From: JBQTGK01 sp052400665
GTDB taxonomy: Bacteria > Bacteroidota > Bacteroidia > Bacteroidales > Marinifilaceae
Assembly: GCA_052400665.1 (NCBI GenBank)
Contig: JBQTGK010000001.1
DNA length: 64,000 nt
Strand: one strand, 5' to 3'
Made by a program: the position numbers and the translations under genes. Positions 1 through 9,809 of this stretch are shown here, in pieces (the first letter of the stretch is position 1; each line of letters starts with the position of its first letter). The notes under the pieces were generated by a model. That model saw only the letters and a program-made list of their open reading frames with translations, had not been told where the DNA came from and did not search any database.

Positions 1-2
1 TA

Positions 3-1223
3 TGGATGATGCTAAAAGATGATACCGAACAAAGAACCATTGCTGTTATTAACGAATCGCAACTAAGCGAGCCCGTAAAAAGCACCGAATACACAAGCTT
101 TAATTATCTTGAGAATGCCAATTTTGAAGATGTAAAAAGTCAAATGGAAGACAAAGGCTATTATGCCATTCTTGTAATTCCAAATGACATTTTAGAAAAA
201 CAGACTGCAGAACTTTTTTCCTACAAACAAGTTACCATTGAAGTTAAATCGGAAGTAGGTTCTCAAATCAGGCAGCACATCGAAAAAATAAAACGATCTA
301 AAATTATTGCAGAAGCCAACATGCCCGATTTAGAGCAGAAACTAGCAGCCACAAAAACCCCTATTTCAATGAAAACCATTAAGTTTGGAGAAGGCGGAGA
401 GGTGAAACAAAGCTCTACCGAAATTGCAATGGGAATTGGCTTTGTAGCGAGCTTTATTATTTACATGTTTATTTTCCTTTACGGTGTGCAGGTAATGCGT
501 GGAGTAATCGAAGAAAAAAGCAATCGTATTGTAGAGGTTATAATTTCGTCGGTAAAACCATTTCAGCTAATGATGGGTAAAATTGTTGGTGTTGCAATGG
601 TTGGATTAACACAGTTTATTATGTGGGTTATATTATCGGGTGTAATTATTACCATTGGAACAGCTGTTATATTGCCTGGTATCGATGTAGATACTCTTCA
701 GCAAGCCCAATCGATTACCGAACTACCCGAAGGAGCTGCAAACATGAATGTGGAACAATTTAAAATGGCACAAGAAATTTTCGGAACCTTCGACTTAGCT
801 TACGTAGCAAGTATTTTAGGTGCCTTTGTATTCTTTTTCCTAGGCGGATATTTATTATACTCTGCCTTATTTGCAGCCGTTGGTAGTGCTGTTGATAACG
901 AAACAGAAACTCAACAATTTATGATGCCAATTACAATACCGTTAATTTTGGCTTTATACATTGGCTTTGCAGTAGCAAAAAATCCTGAAAGCAGTTTAGC
1001 CTTTTGGGGATCAATTATACCATTTACCTCACCTATTGTAATGCTGGTAAGAATACCTTTTGGGGTACCAATATGGGAATTACTACTATCAATGACCTTA
1101 TTAATAGGAACTTTCCTATTTATCACCTGGGTAGCGGCAAAAATATATCGTACAGGTATTTTAATGTACGGAAAAAAAGTTTCCTACAAAGAAATATGGA
1201 AATGGCTTCGATATCATAATTAA
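3..1223 (+). CDS. ABC-2 type transporter permease (5' end outside window)
   Basis: The reading frame is open to the left edge, so the N-terminus (probably the first membrane segment) is missing; the first ATG inside the window is unlikely to be the true start. The visible 405 residues have an extracytoplasmic domain of about 140 residues, then six hydrophobic segments, with an IEEKSNRIVEVIISSV stretch after the first of them. That layout is typical of the NatB/ABC-2 permease family (ABC-2 membrane domain with a large loop after TM1). It would work with an ATPase encoded upstream, probably exporting a small molecule or ion; the substrate cannot be told. A strong hairpin follows the gene. Family call is confident, substrate is unknown. 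Confidence 0.85.
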   Translation, partial: WMMLKDDTEQRTIAVINESQLSEPVKSTEYTSFNYLENANFEDVKSQMEDKGYYAILVIPNDILEKQTAELFSYKQVTIEVKSEVGSQIRQHIEKIKRSKIIAEANMPDLEQKLAATKTPISMKTIKFGEGGEVKQSSTEIAMGIGFVASFIIYMFIFLYGVQVMRGVIEEKSNRIVEVIISSVKPFQLMMGKIVGVAMVGLTQFIMWVILSGVIITIGTAVILPGIDVDTLQQAQSITELPEGAANMNVEQFKMAQEIFGTFDLAYVASILGAFVFFFLGGYLLYSALFAAVGSAVDNETETQQFMMPITIPLILALYIGFAVAKNPESSLAFWGSIIPFTSPIVMLVRIPFGVPIWELLLSMTLLIGTFLFITWVAAKIYRTGILMYGKKVSYKEIWKWLRYHN

Positions 1224-1244
1224 AATTCAGCAAGTTATATTTAA

Positions 1245-1275
1245 ACAAATGCCTCAAAATAATTGAGGCATTTGT
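1245..1275 (+). terminator. Hairpin after ABC permease gene
   Basis: A perfect 13-bp inverted repeat (ACAAATGCCTCAA / TTGAGGCATTTGT) with a 5-nt AATAA loop starts 21 bases after the permease stop codon. The following bases are AT-rich but not a clean T-run, so it is a probable rather than a certain intrinsic terminator. It separates the permease from the downstream ppx-hydF group. Confidence 0.6.
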
Positions 1276-1463
1276 TATATTATATAAAAAAGGCATAATT
1301 TTTGGTAGAACCTTAATCGTACATAAACAGCGAGTAAATTCAATACTTTGATGAAAGAAATGAATCAAAAACAAAGTTTTTACTATCTTCGGTTATGAAT
1401 AGATTATTGCGTACTTTTTTTAATGCAAGAATCATAATTCAAACTATCACTTAAGAAATAAAA

Positions 1464-2435
1464 ATGCAAATAAAACGGATTTCTGTAATTGATTTAGGAA
1501 CCAATACATTTAATTTATTGGTAGCAGAATATGGTGGAACAGAAAAACCAAAAATCCTGCATCGATCTAAATATCCTACTAAAATTGGGAAAGGCGGAAT
1601 CAATAGTAATAGAATAACAGAAGAAGCCATTGACAGAGCAAAAAATGCTTTCGATAGTATCGATAAGATATCAAAAGCACATGATGTAGATAAGAGCATT
1701 GCCTTTGCTACTTCAGCCATTAGGACGGCCGAAAATGGAGCCGATTTTGTAAATATGCTTCAAAATAAATATAAGGTTACTATCGAAATTATTTCGGGAG
1801 ACAGAGAAGCCGAATTGATTTATACAGGAACTAAAAATGCCATTGATTTAAATCATGAATCAATTGCTATTCTTGATATTGGTGGTGGAAGCAATGAAAT
1901 AATTATTGCCAACGAAAAAAAGATATTCTGGAAAAAAAGCTACCCACTCGGAATGACTCGTCTGCTGGAAAAATTTAATCCTTCGGACCCAATTCAAAAA
2001 GGAGAAATAAAAACTATTGAAACTTACCTAAAAGAACAACTCACAGATTTAATCGAAGCCATAGAATTACATTCGGTAAAGACCTTAATTGGCTCGTCGG
2101 GTTCTTTCGATACTTTTAAGCAAATACTACTTGCCGAAGGACAACATTTAAATGGATTACCCGAAACACAATTTGAGATAAAACTGAAAGATTTTTTCAG
2201 ATTACATCAAAAATTTATCAACTCAACTCTCGAGGAGCGACAAGTTATTAAGGGAATGGATCCCGTTCGAGTTGAACTTATGGTTATTGCAAGTATTTTT
2301 ATTAATTATCTGGTAAAAGAAACTGGATTTAGTAAATTGTACCAATCATCGTATTCCCTAAAAGAAGGTGCATTATACGACTTTATAGAACAAAATATTA
2401 ACTCGGCAGAAGTAAGTTCTACCCAAGTAAAATAA
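1464..2435 (+). CDS. Ppx/GppA-family phosphatase (exopolyphosphatase-like)
   Basis: The 323-residue protein has the ASKHA fold signatures of Ppx/GppA: an N-terminal phosphate-1 motif IDLGTNTFNLLVAEYG (about 8-23), the phosphate-2 motif ILDIGGGSNEIII (about 139-151), and a GSSGSFDTF stretch near 212. The length fits the short form with only the two actin-like domains and no C-terminal HD domain. The family hydrolyses polyphosphate or pppGpp; which one applies here cannot be decided from sequence. Five bases separate it from the response regulator gene, so the two are probably cotranscribed. Confidence 0.88.
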   Translation: MQIKRISVIDLGTNTFNLLVAEYGGTEKPKILHRSKYPTKIGKGGINSNRITEEAIDRAKNAFDSIDKISKAHDVDKSIAFATSAIRTAENGADFVNMLQNKYKVTIEIISGDREAELIYTGTKNAIDLNHESIAILDIGGGSNEIIIANEKKIFWKKSYPLGMTRLLEKFNPSDPIQKGEIKTIETYLKEQLTDLIEAIELHSVKTLIGSSGSFDTFKQILLAEGQHLNGLPETQFEIKLKDFFRLHQKFINSTLEERQVIKGMDPVRVELMVIASIFINYLVKETGFSKLYQSSYSLKEGALYDFIEQNINSAEVSSTQVK

Positions 2436-2440
2436 CAAAC

Positions 2441-3604
2441 ATGTCAAAAATTCTTATCATCGACGACGAAAAAAGTATTCGCAATACATTAAAAGACATT
2501 CTTAGCTACGAAAATTATGAGATTAGTTTAGCCGAAAATGGAATTGAAGGTCTTGAAATAGCCAAAAATGATGAATTTGACGTGATTTTATGTGATATTA
2601 AAATGCCTAAAATGGATGGAATCGAGGTTCTTGAACAAGTTCAGGAGCTTGCTATCGACACACCCATTATCATGATATCAGGACATGGAAACATTGATAC
2701 TGCAGTGGAATCGATAAAAAAAGGAGCCTTCGATTTTATTGAGAAACCTTTAGATCTGAATCGGATATTGATTACCATTAAAAATGCAATGGACAAATCG
2801 AAATTGATTACCGAAACCAAGGTTTTAAAACGAAAAGTGAATAAAAAATATGAGATGATCGGCGAATCGGATGCCATTAATAAGGTAAACGAAATGATCG
2901 ACAAGGTTGCTCCTACCGATGCACGTGTTCTTATTACCGGCTCCAATGGTACTGGAAAAGAATTAGTAGCTCATCGTATTCATGAACAAAGCAATCGCTG
3001 CAAAAGTCCGTTTATAGAGGTAAACTGTGCCGCCATTCCTTCCGAATTAATAGAAAGTGAATTATTTGGTCACGAAAAAGGAGCTTTTACTTCGGCTCAT
3101 AAACAACGCAAAGGAAAATTTGAACTGGCCGATGGAGGAACACTCTTTCTCGACGAAATTGGAGATATGAGCCTATCGGCACAAGCCAAAGTTTTACGTG
3201 CCTTACAAGAAAATAGAATAACGCGTGTTGGTGGCGATAAGGAGATTAAAGTTAATGTTAGGGTAATAGCCGCAACCAACAAAAATTTAGCTACCGAAAT
3301 CGAAAACAATAATTTCAGAGAAGATTTATATCATCGCCTAAGCGTAATTTTAATAACAGTGCCATCTCTAAACGAACGCATTGAAGATGTTCCCTTACTG
3401 GCAAATCATTTTGTAGATATGATATGCGGGGAAATGGGCTTGCCTGTAAAAAAAATAAAGGAAGATGCTCTTAAAGAATTAAAGAAAATCAACTACACAG
3501 GAAACATTAGAGAATTTAGAAATATTATAGAAAGGCTTATTATTCTGGGACAGGAAAGTATTAGTGCTGATGATGTAAGATCCTATACTAAATCAGCAGA
3601 TTAA
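2441..3604 (+). CDS. Sigma-54-type response regulator lacking the Fis DNA-binding domain
   Basis: Receiver domain at 1-120 with acidic pocket D8/D9 and phospho-acceptor D52 (CDIKMPKMDG), lysine in the EKP motif near 102. AAA+ domain from about 138: Walker A GSNGTGKE (167-174), sigma-54 contact loop GAFTSA (214-219, where the consensus is GAFTGA), Walker B with FLDEIG (236-241), and arginine-finger region REDLYHRL (293-300). The protein ends at 387, just after the AAA lid, so the usual C-terminal Fis-type helix-turn-helix of NtrC relatives is absent. It therefore may act from solution or through a partner. It sits 5 bases after the Ppx gene, and its stop codon directly abuts the next ATG. No partner histidine kinase is seen nearby. 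Confidence 0.9.
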   Translation: MSKILIIDDEKSIRNTLKDILSYENYEISLAENGIEGLEIAKNDEFDVILCDIKMPKMDGIEVLEQVQELAIDTPIIMISGHGNIDTAVESIKKGAFDFIEKPLDLNRILITIKNAMDKSKLITETKVLKRKVNKKYEMIGESDAINKVNEMIDKVAPTDARVLITGSNGTGKELVAHRIHEQSNRCKSPFIEVNCAAIPSELIESELFGHEKGAFTSAHKQRKGKFELADGGTLFLDEIGDMSLSAQAKVLRALQENRITRVGGDKEIKVNVRVIAATNKNLATEIENNNFREDLYHRLSVILITVPSLNERIEDVPLLANHFVDMICGEMGLPVKKIKEDALKELKKINYTGNIREFRNIIERLIILGQESISADDVRSYTKSAD

Positions 3605-5053
3605 ATGAGAACCGAATCAGATTTTATAGGACAAAGAGAAATTCCAAAAAATGCACTTTGGGGAATCCATTCGCTTCGTGCAAAAGAGAATTTTCCAGAC
3701 AATACTCCATTTCACAAAGAATGGTTTATGGCGGTAGGAATTGTAAAGCAAGCCTGCTACGCTACATATTTAGATTTTCTGCAAGGAATATCTAAAAAAT
3801 ACCCTAATCAGGATTTTCCTTTTCAATTAATCGATAAAAATCTGATTGAAATTCTTAAAAATGTAGCCTCAGAAATAAACCAAGGCAAGCATTTTGAAAA
3901 TTTTATAGTCCCTGCAATTCAAGGTGGTGCCGGCACTAGTATTAACATGAATGTAAACGAGATTATCGCTAACAGAGCTCTTCATATTAAAGGCGAAAAT
4001 TGTGGTGATTACGATAAAATTGATCCTTTCGAACATGCTAATATTTTTCAGTCTACCAACGATGTAATTCCAACTGCACTTAAAGTTGCAGCCATAAGAT
4101 TATTACAAAATCTGGAAAACTCCATCAATAAATTAAGAACGCAGGTCGAAAAAACCGAAAAGGAAAATCGAAATATACTGCGACAGGGATATACACAAAT
4201 GCAAGCTGCTGTTCCCTCCTCTTACGATAAACTATTTAGCACATATAACAATGCACTTTCTCGCGATTGGTGGAGAATTTCGAAATGCTTCGAACGAATA
4301 AAAGAGGTAAATCTGGGAGGTGGAGCAATTGGCACAGGCTTATCTATACCCCGTTTTTTTATTATAGAAGTTGTTCCCAATTTGCAGAAACTAACAGGGC
4401 TTCCCATTACCCGATCGGAAAATTTATCAGATGCAACAGCTAATCAGGATGCTTTCGTGGAAGTTCATGCCATATTAAAAGCACATGCTGTAAACCTCGA
4501 AAAAATGGCTTCCGATTTGCGACTTTTAGCTTCGGATATCTTTCATAACAAAGAAGTACATTTACCACAAAAACAAGTAGGTAGTTCAATTATGCCTGGC
4601 AAAATAAATCCTGTAATTCCCGAGTTCATTATAAGCTCGGCCCACAAAGTTTACTCCAACGATATGATGATTAGCAACCTGGCAGGACAAGGTTGTTTGG
4701 AATTAAATGCTTATCTCCCATCTATCGGACATGCGTTAATCGATAGCATAAAACTACTAATTGCTGCCAACGATACTTTGGCTAAAAATTTATTCGCCGA
4801 TTTACAAATCAAAACAAATCATCGTTTTGAGAATGTATTGAAAAACCCATCGGTAGCAACCGCTTTATCTCCCTATATTGGATATCATCAGGCGGCAAAA
4901 TTAGCCAACGAAATGAAGAATCATAAAATTACTGTTGTTGAAGCCAACACTAATTTAAAAATAATAAATTCTAAAATATTACATAAGCTCATTCAGCCCA
5001 AAGAACTTTTAAAAATGGGTTTCATAATAAGCGACACAATTAACAATGAGTAA
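3605..5053 (+). CDS. Aspartate ammonia-lyase (fumarase/aspartase superfamily)
   Basis: 482 residues with the superfamily signature GSSIMPGKINPVIPEF at about 326-341, which carries the catalytic serine loop, plus the conserved substrate-site segments FQSTNDVIPTALK (about 152-164) and GTGLSIP. Aspartase cleaves aspartate to fumarate and ammonia. The gene starts on the base after the regulator stop codon and ends 15 bases before hydF. An aspartase-like gene beside hydrogenase-maturation genes is, from my memory, a recurring arrangement in anaerobes. A fumarase or another amino-acid lyase cannot be excluded without alignment. Confidence 0.82.
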   Translation: MRTESDFIGQREIPKNALWGIHSLRAKENFPDNTPFHKEWFMAVGIVKQACYATYLDFLQGISKKYPNQDFPFQLIDKNLIEILKNVASEINQGKHFENFIVPAIQGGAGTSINMNVNEIIANRALHIKGENCGDYDKIDPFEHANIFQSTNDVIPTALKVAAIRLLQNLENSINKLRTQVEKTEKENRNILRQGYTQMQAAVPSSYDKLFSTYNNALSRDWWRISKCFERIKEVNLGGGAIGTGLSIPRFFIIEVVPNLQKLTGLPITRSENLSDATANQDAFVEVHAILKAHAVNLEKMASDLRLLASDIFHNKEVHLPQKQVGSSIMPGKINPVIPEFIISSAHKVYSNDMMISNLAGQGCLELNAYLPSIGHALIDSIKLLIAANDTLAKNLFADLQIKTNHRFENVLKNPSVATALSPYIGYHQAAKLANEMKNHKITVVEANTNLKIINSKILHKLIQPKELLKMGFIISDTINNE

Positions 5054-5068
5054 TTAACTATCTATTTA

Positions 5069-6289
5069 ATGGGAAGAGAACGCCGACCACATATTGGAAT
5101 TTTTGGAAGAAGAAATAATGGTAAAAGTACTCTGATCAACTTTTTAGCTGATCAGGAAATTGCAATTGTTTCGGATGTTGCCGGAACAACAACCGATCCG
5201 GTAAAAAAATCCTTTGAAATTACTGGTTTTGGTCCCGTAATTTTAATCGATACAGCTGGTATTGATGATACCGGAATACTTGGTGAAAAAAGAATTCTAA
5301 AAACCAATCAGACAATAAAAATTATCGATCTTGCAATTTTAGTAATTACCCATAATAAATTCGGAGAATTTGAACTATCACTCATTAAAAAATTTAAAAA
5401 ACAAGATGTACCCTTTATTGCAGTTCACAATAAAGAAGATCTTGAACAAATAAATACAAATACCCGCAAATTACTCAATGTAGAAGGCTGCAAAGATATT
5501 CTTCCCTTTTCACAAATCAGTAGAAATACCGAAGACATAATAAAAAGTATAAAAAATACTATTCCCGAATCGGCATTCACAAACCCATCGCTTTTAGGCG
5601 ATTTAATTTCTTATGGTGATATTGTTCTGTTAATTACTCCAATAGATATTGAAGCTCCCGAAGGGCGACTAATATTACCCCAAGTACAGGCAATTCGCGA
5701 TATTTTAGATAACGATGCCGTTTCCATTGTTCTAAAAGAACGAGAAGTAGATGCTTTTCTCAGCAAAACAGGTATAAAACCCAAATTGGTTGTTACCGAT
5801 AGTCAGGTTTTTCTAAAAGCTGCTGCCTCTATCCCTTCGGATATTGCACTAACCAGTTTTAGTATTATGCTCGCACATTTTAAGGGTAATTTTAGTGCAT
5901 ATCTGCAAGGAACACCAAAGATATCAGAATTAAAAGATAGAGACAAAGTACTAATTCTCGAAAGCTGCTCACATCATACCTCTTGCGATGATATTGGAAG
6001 AGTTAAAATACCGCGATGGATCTCAAATTATACAGGTAAGCAACTGGAATTTGTTGTAATTGCCGGCTTAGACGAAATTCCTGGCCAAATAACTGATTAT
6101 GCACTATTGATTCAATGTGGTGGTTGCATGATTACTCCCAAGCAATTAAAAAACAGACTACAAGCAGCTATTGATGCTGGTATTCCTGTCACCAATTACG
6201 GAATGGCAATATCCTATGTGCAAGGAATATACAACAGAGCTGTAGCCCCGTTTTCTAAATCCGAGGACTCATCATTAGACTATCTGTAA
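5069..6289 (+). CDS. hydF: [FeFe]-hydrogenase H-cluster maturation GTPase HydF
   Basis: The 406-residue protein has an N-terminal Era/TrmE-like GTPase domain: P-loop GRRNNGKST (13-21), switch T in AGTTTD (38-43), DTAGID (61-66), and NKED (121-124). The C-terminal part carries the HydF cluster ligands: C300 and H302 in CSHH, and C350/C353 in CGGC, matching the family pattern CxH...CxxC. HydF is the scaffold and carrier on which HydE and HydG build the 2Fe subcluster before transfer to the hydrogenase. HydE, HydG and the hydrogenase itself are not in this window, so they must lie elsewhere if the pathway works. Confidence 0.95.
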   Translation: MGRERRPHIGIFGRRNNGKSTLINFLADQEIAIVSDVAGTTTDPVKKSFEITGFGPVILIDTAGIDDTGILGEKRILKTNQTIKIIDLAILVITHNKFGEFELSLIKKFKKQDVPFIAVHNKEDLEQINTNTRKLLNVEGCKDILPFSQISRNTEDIIKSIKNTIPESAFTNPSLLGDLISYGDIVLLITPIDIEAPEGRLILPQVQAIRDILDNDAVSIVLKEREVDAFLSKTGIKPKLVVTDSQVFLKAAASIPSDIALTSFSIMLAHFKGNFSAYLQGTPKISELKDRDKVLILESCSHHTSCDDIGRVKIPRWISNYTGKQLEFVVIAGLDEIPGQITDYALLIQCGGCMITPKQLKNRLQAAIDAGIPVTNYGMAISYVQGIYNRAVAPFSKSEDSSLDYL

Positions 6290-6389
6290 AAAATTTGATT
6301 CCGAAATTGGACTTTACTTTAGGTTTATGATTACAATTGATAATTATTACCTTTAGTTTTTTAAATGCACACACAAAATCACAAAGACA

Positions 6390-7511
6390 ATGAAAAAAAT
6401 ATTGTTTTTATTATTTATTAGCTTCCACACCATATTTCTTTCTTTAGCACAGGAAAAAGAATTTGTATTGCAAGGAATGATAGGAGGATTGCAGGAGAAA
6501 ACCATTTATTTATACAAAGATAGTGGCGAAAACCTCGAATTAATTGACTCAATACAAACAAATAATGGCGAGTTTAAGTTTACGGGAAAATGTTCTCAGG
6601 CTTTTGCTGCCGAACTTCGAATATCAAGAGGGAGAAGGGGTAAAATATTTATATCGCCGTCGAGAATGAACCTTTTTGTTCATAAGGACAAAATGAAACA
6701 TGGCTTTTTAATTGGAAAATTAAAAGGATCTCCCGCGCAAGACCGATACGAAGATTTTCAATTGCAGCTTGGCAAAAATAATAAAGAAAAACTTAAAATT
6801 GCCGATAATCTTGAAATCCCAGAAGTACAATCCGATTCTGTACAGAAAGCTCATTTTATGGCAGAATATGGTCGATTAAACCACTTTAAAGATGATTATT
6901 ACTACAAATATGCATCGTCGCCAGTAATTCCTTATCTTATTTATCAGGAATATTTTGCAGCAAAAAAAAATCTGCAATACATTAAAAAACAACTAAAAAC
7001 CTTAACCCTTGCCAATCCTAATGGCATGTACGTTAAAAACCTAAAAAAAAGAGTAGCAATTATCGACCGTCTTAAAAACCACGGACAGTTTCCTGATATC
7101 AAAGAAAAAACTCTTACCGGAAAACAGTTCGACTTAAATCAACTTAAAGGTGAATATGTGCTTCTCTATATTTGGCGCGCTTGGTTTCCCGAGCAAAACG
7201 AAAAATATTACCAATCGATTCAAGAGTTAACTACAAAATATCCACAACTCAATGTTGTAAGCATCATTAGAAATTCATCGTATAATATGATACGAATTCC
7301 AGGCACCAATAAAGGAGAACACTGGTCGCCTGAAGCCAGAACAGAATTAAACTGCATTGAAATCGAGAGCCTCGATAAAAGTGTTGAATTTGTAAAATAT
7401 CTGGATAGAAATCTGCAAATTTTCCTTCTTGATAAACATGGCAAAATCCTTTTCAATCAAACTAAATTAAACTCAGAAAAACTCCATTCTCAACTTTCTA
7501 AATATCTTTAA
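6390..7511 (+). CDS. Exported DUF4369/thioredoxin-like protein with lost CxxC
   Basis: A signal peptide (first about 20 residues, ending in SLAQ) is followed by a DUF4369-like beta domain (about 24-120), a helical linker, and a C-terminal thioredoxin/TlpA-like domain from about 235. At the place where TlpA proteins have WCxxC, this protein reads WRAWFPEQ (about 258-265), so both redox cysteines are replaced (Phe and Gln). It can therefore not be a disulfide reductase by the usual mechanism and is more likely a binding protein. Such proteins are common in the Bacteroidota periplasm; function is unknown. Confidence 0.75.
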   Translation: MKKILFLLFISFHTIFLSLAQEKEFVLQGMIGGLQEKTIYLYKDSGENLELIDSIQTNNGEFKFTGKCSQAFAAELRISRGRRGKIFISPSRMNLFVHKDKMKHGFLIGKLKGSPAQDRYEDFQLQLGKNNKEKLKIADNLEIPEVQSDSVQKAHFMAEYGRLNHFKDDYYYKYASSPVIPYLIYQEYFAAKKNLQYIKKQLKTLTLANPNGMYVKNLKKRVAIIDRLKNHGQFPDIKEKTLTGKQFDLNQLKGEYVLLYIWRAWFPEQNEKYYQSIQELTTKYPQLNVVSIIRNSSYNMIRIPGTNKGEHWSPEARTELNCIEIESLDKSVEFVKYLDRNLQIFLLDKHGKILFNQTKLNSEKLHSQLSKYL

Positions 7512-7553
7512 AACTTAGCCTATTTAATTATATACTCAGTTTAACTATATTTA

Positions 7554-7561
7554 TAACTTTG
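7554..7561 (+). promoter_or_regulatory. -7 promoter element TAACTTTG
   Basis: Matches the Bacteroidota housekeeping -7 consensus TAnnTTTG and lies 25 bases upstream of the permease start codon. No clear -33 TTG was found at the expected distance. Confidence 0.5.
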
Positions 7562-7586
7562 ATTAAAGCAATAAACGTACTTCTCT

Positions 7587-9809
7587 ATGCCTGATAATTT
7601 ACTGAAAACCAAAGCTAATTTTGGCACCATGCCAGTTTTTATGACTGCTATTTCAACTATTCTAGGAGCTATTTTGTTCCTTCGATTTGGTTGGGCAGTA
7701 GGAAACGTAGGTTTTATTGGTGTAATTGGTATCATTATTTTAGGACATTTGATAACCATACCTACAGCAATGGCAGTAGCCGAAATTGCTACCAACCAAA
7801 AAGTACTAGGTGGCGGTGCGTATTACATCATTTCCCGATCGTTCGGATTAAATATTGGAGCTGCAATTGGAATCACACTCTACTTATCGCAAGCCATATC
7901 GGTAGCATTTTATGTAATTGCCTTTGCCGAAGCATTCGATCCACTTATACAATGGCTGGCAGATAATTACGGATGGTTGATATACGACAAAAGAGCAATT
8001 AGTATTCCCACTATGACCATTTTGTCGGTTCTTTTTCTTTATAGAGGAGCCAATGTAGGAATGAAAGCTTTATATGTGGTGGTAGCAACTCTTGGAGTTT
8101 CTTTGGTAATGTTTTTTATAGGAAGCCCTGCCGAAGCACCCAGCGAAATTGTATTAGATGCAACTGTCGAAAATCCTAAGAGTTTCTTTTATGTATTCAC
8201 AATTGTATTTCCAGCATTTACAGGATTAGCTGCAGGCCTGGGCCTCTCTGGTGACCTGAAAGATCCGAGAAGATCGATTCCCAGAGGAACCATTTGGGCA
8301 ACCATTGGTGGACTTGTAGTTTATATATGGGCAGCTTATAAATTTACCATTTCAGCAAGCCCAGAAGATCTAGTTGGTGATCAACTTATTATGAGTAGAA
8401 TTGCCATTTGGGGACCGATTATTCCAATTGGTTTGGCTGCCGCATCTCTATCATCGGCCTTAGGCTCAATAATGGTTGCTCCACGTACCTTGCAAGCCAT
8501 CGGTTTAGACGATATTTTCCCACAGAAAGGCTTAAACAAGTGGTTAAAATCAGAAAGTAAAAAAAATAACGAACCTATTAACGCATCAGCAATTTCTATT
8601 ATTATAGCTTTTGTATTTGTATTTATTGGTGATGTTGATTTTGTAGCTCAAATTATCTCCATGTTTTTTATGGTTACCTATGGTGCTATTTGTATGATTT
8701 CCTTCCTGGAACATTTTGCAGCCGACCCATCGTACCGACCTACTTTCCGTTCCAAATGGTATTTTTCTTTAATGGGAGCTCTCCTTTCTTTCTGGATCAT
8801 GTTTCAGATGAATATGAGTTATGCCATCTTGTCATTATTAATAATGGGCGGAATATACTATGGCATAAACGTAACCAGTAAAGAACATCGTGGCTTAGCA
8901 AAACTTTTTAGAGGAGTGGTTTTCCAACTAAGCAGACATCTGCAAATATTTGCCCAACGAGCCGAAAAAGGAGACAGGGAATTAAGCTGGAGACCATTTG
9001 CAATTTGTATTTCGCAAGATTCTTTTAAGCGCCGTTCCGCATTCGATCTGTTGCGCTGGATATCCTATAAATATGGATTTGGTACATACATTCATTTTCT
9101 GGAAGGATTCTTAAATGAGGATACCAACGACGAATCGAAAAAGGTGATGAACAGACTTATCAATCTGGCATCGGGAAGTAAAAACCGCGTGTACCTCGAT
9201 ACAATTATTAGCCCGTCGATGACCTCAGCAATTGCTCAGGTAATGCAGTTATCCGGAATATCCGGACACGGTTACAACTCCATTTTATTTGAATTCTCAC
9301 GAACAGAACCCGACAGATTAAACTATGTAATCGACAATTATAACCTACTAGAATCTACACATTTCGATGTATGTATTTTAAATACTTCGTACAAAGGATT
9401 TGGCTATCAAAAAGAAATTCATGTTTGGATTGGAGCTAATGATCTCGAAAATGCGAATCTAATGATTCTTTTGGCCTACATTATCCAGGGACATCCCGAT
9501 TGGAAAAAAGGAACCATTAAAATATTTGCCATTTACCCTGAAGATCAGCTCGATACCCAGAAGAACAAATTGTTGGGGCTTATTAAATCGGGTAGATTAC
9601 CAATATCGCCAAGTAATATTGAACTGATTAATGCAAATTACGCCAATAAAAAACAGGTAATTATGCAAAACTCTATGGATGCCGATTTAAGTATTCTTGG
9701 ATTTAACCACGAAGATATTGACCAGGAAGGAGTTGATCTATTTACAGGTTTCGAAGATATGGGGAATATTCTATTCGTAAGTTCATACAAAGAAATCAAC
9801 ATAAAATAA
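7587..9809 (+). CDS. APC-superfamily permease, SLC12/cation-chloride cotransporter-like
   Basis: 740 residues: about twelve hydrophobic segments in the first 460, starting FGTMPVFMTAISTILGAILF with the unwound TM1 glycine region of APC transporters, and the conserved GxxxGLSGDLKDPRRSIPRG loop around 215-235. A soluble C-terminal domain of about 280 residues follows. This layout is that of bacterial members of the Na-K-Cl/K-Cl cotransporter (SLC12) group rather than short amino-acid permeases. The substrate is inferred from family only. The stop codon overlaps the next start by one base (TAATG), so it is probably translationally coupled to the BtuF-like gene. Confidence 0.85.
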   Translation: MPDNLLKTKANFGTMPVFMTAISTILGAILFLRFGWAVGNVGFIGVIGIIILGHLITIPTAMAVAEIATNQKVLGGGAYYIISRSFGLNIGAAIGITLYLSQAISVAFYVIAFAEAFDPLIQWLADNYGWLIYDKRAISIPTMTILSVLFLYRGANVGMKALYVVVATLGVSLVMFFIGSPAEAPSEIVLDATVENPKSFFYVFTIVFPAFTGLAAGLGLSGDLKDPRRSIPRGTIWATIGGLVVYIWAAYKFTISASPEDLVGDQLIMSRIAIWGPIIPIGLAAASLSSALGSIMVAPRTLQAIGLDDIFPQKGLNKWLKSESKKNNEPINASAISIIIAFVFVFIGDVDFVAQIISMFFMVTYGAICMISFLEHFAADPSYRPTFRSKWYFSLMGALLSFWIMFQMNMSYAILSLLIMGGIYYGINVTSKEHRGLAKLFRGVVFQLSRHLQIFAQRAEKGDRELSWRPFAICISQDSFKRRSAFDLLRWISYKYGFGTYIHFLEGFLNEDTNDESKKVMNRLINLASGSKNRVYLDTIISPSMTSAIAQVMQLSGISGHGYNSILFEFSRTEPDRLNYVIDNYNLLESTHFDVCILNTSYKGFGYQKEIHVWIGANDLENANLMILLAYIIQGHPDWKKGTIKIFAIYPEDQLDTQKNKLLGLIKSGRLPISPSNIELINANYANKKQVIMQNSMDADLSILGFNHEDIDQEGVDLFTGFEDMGNILFVSSYKEINIK

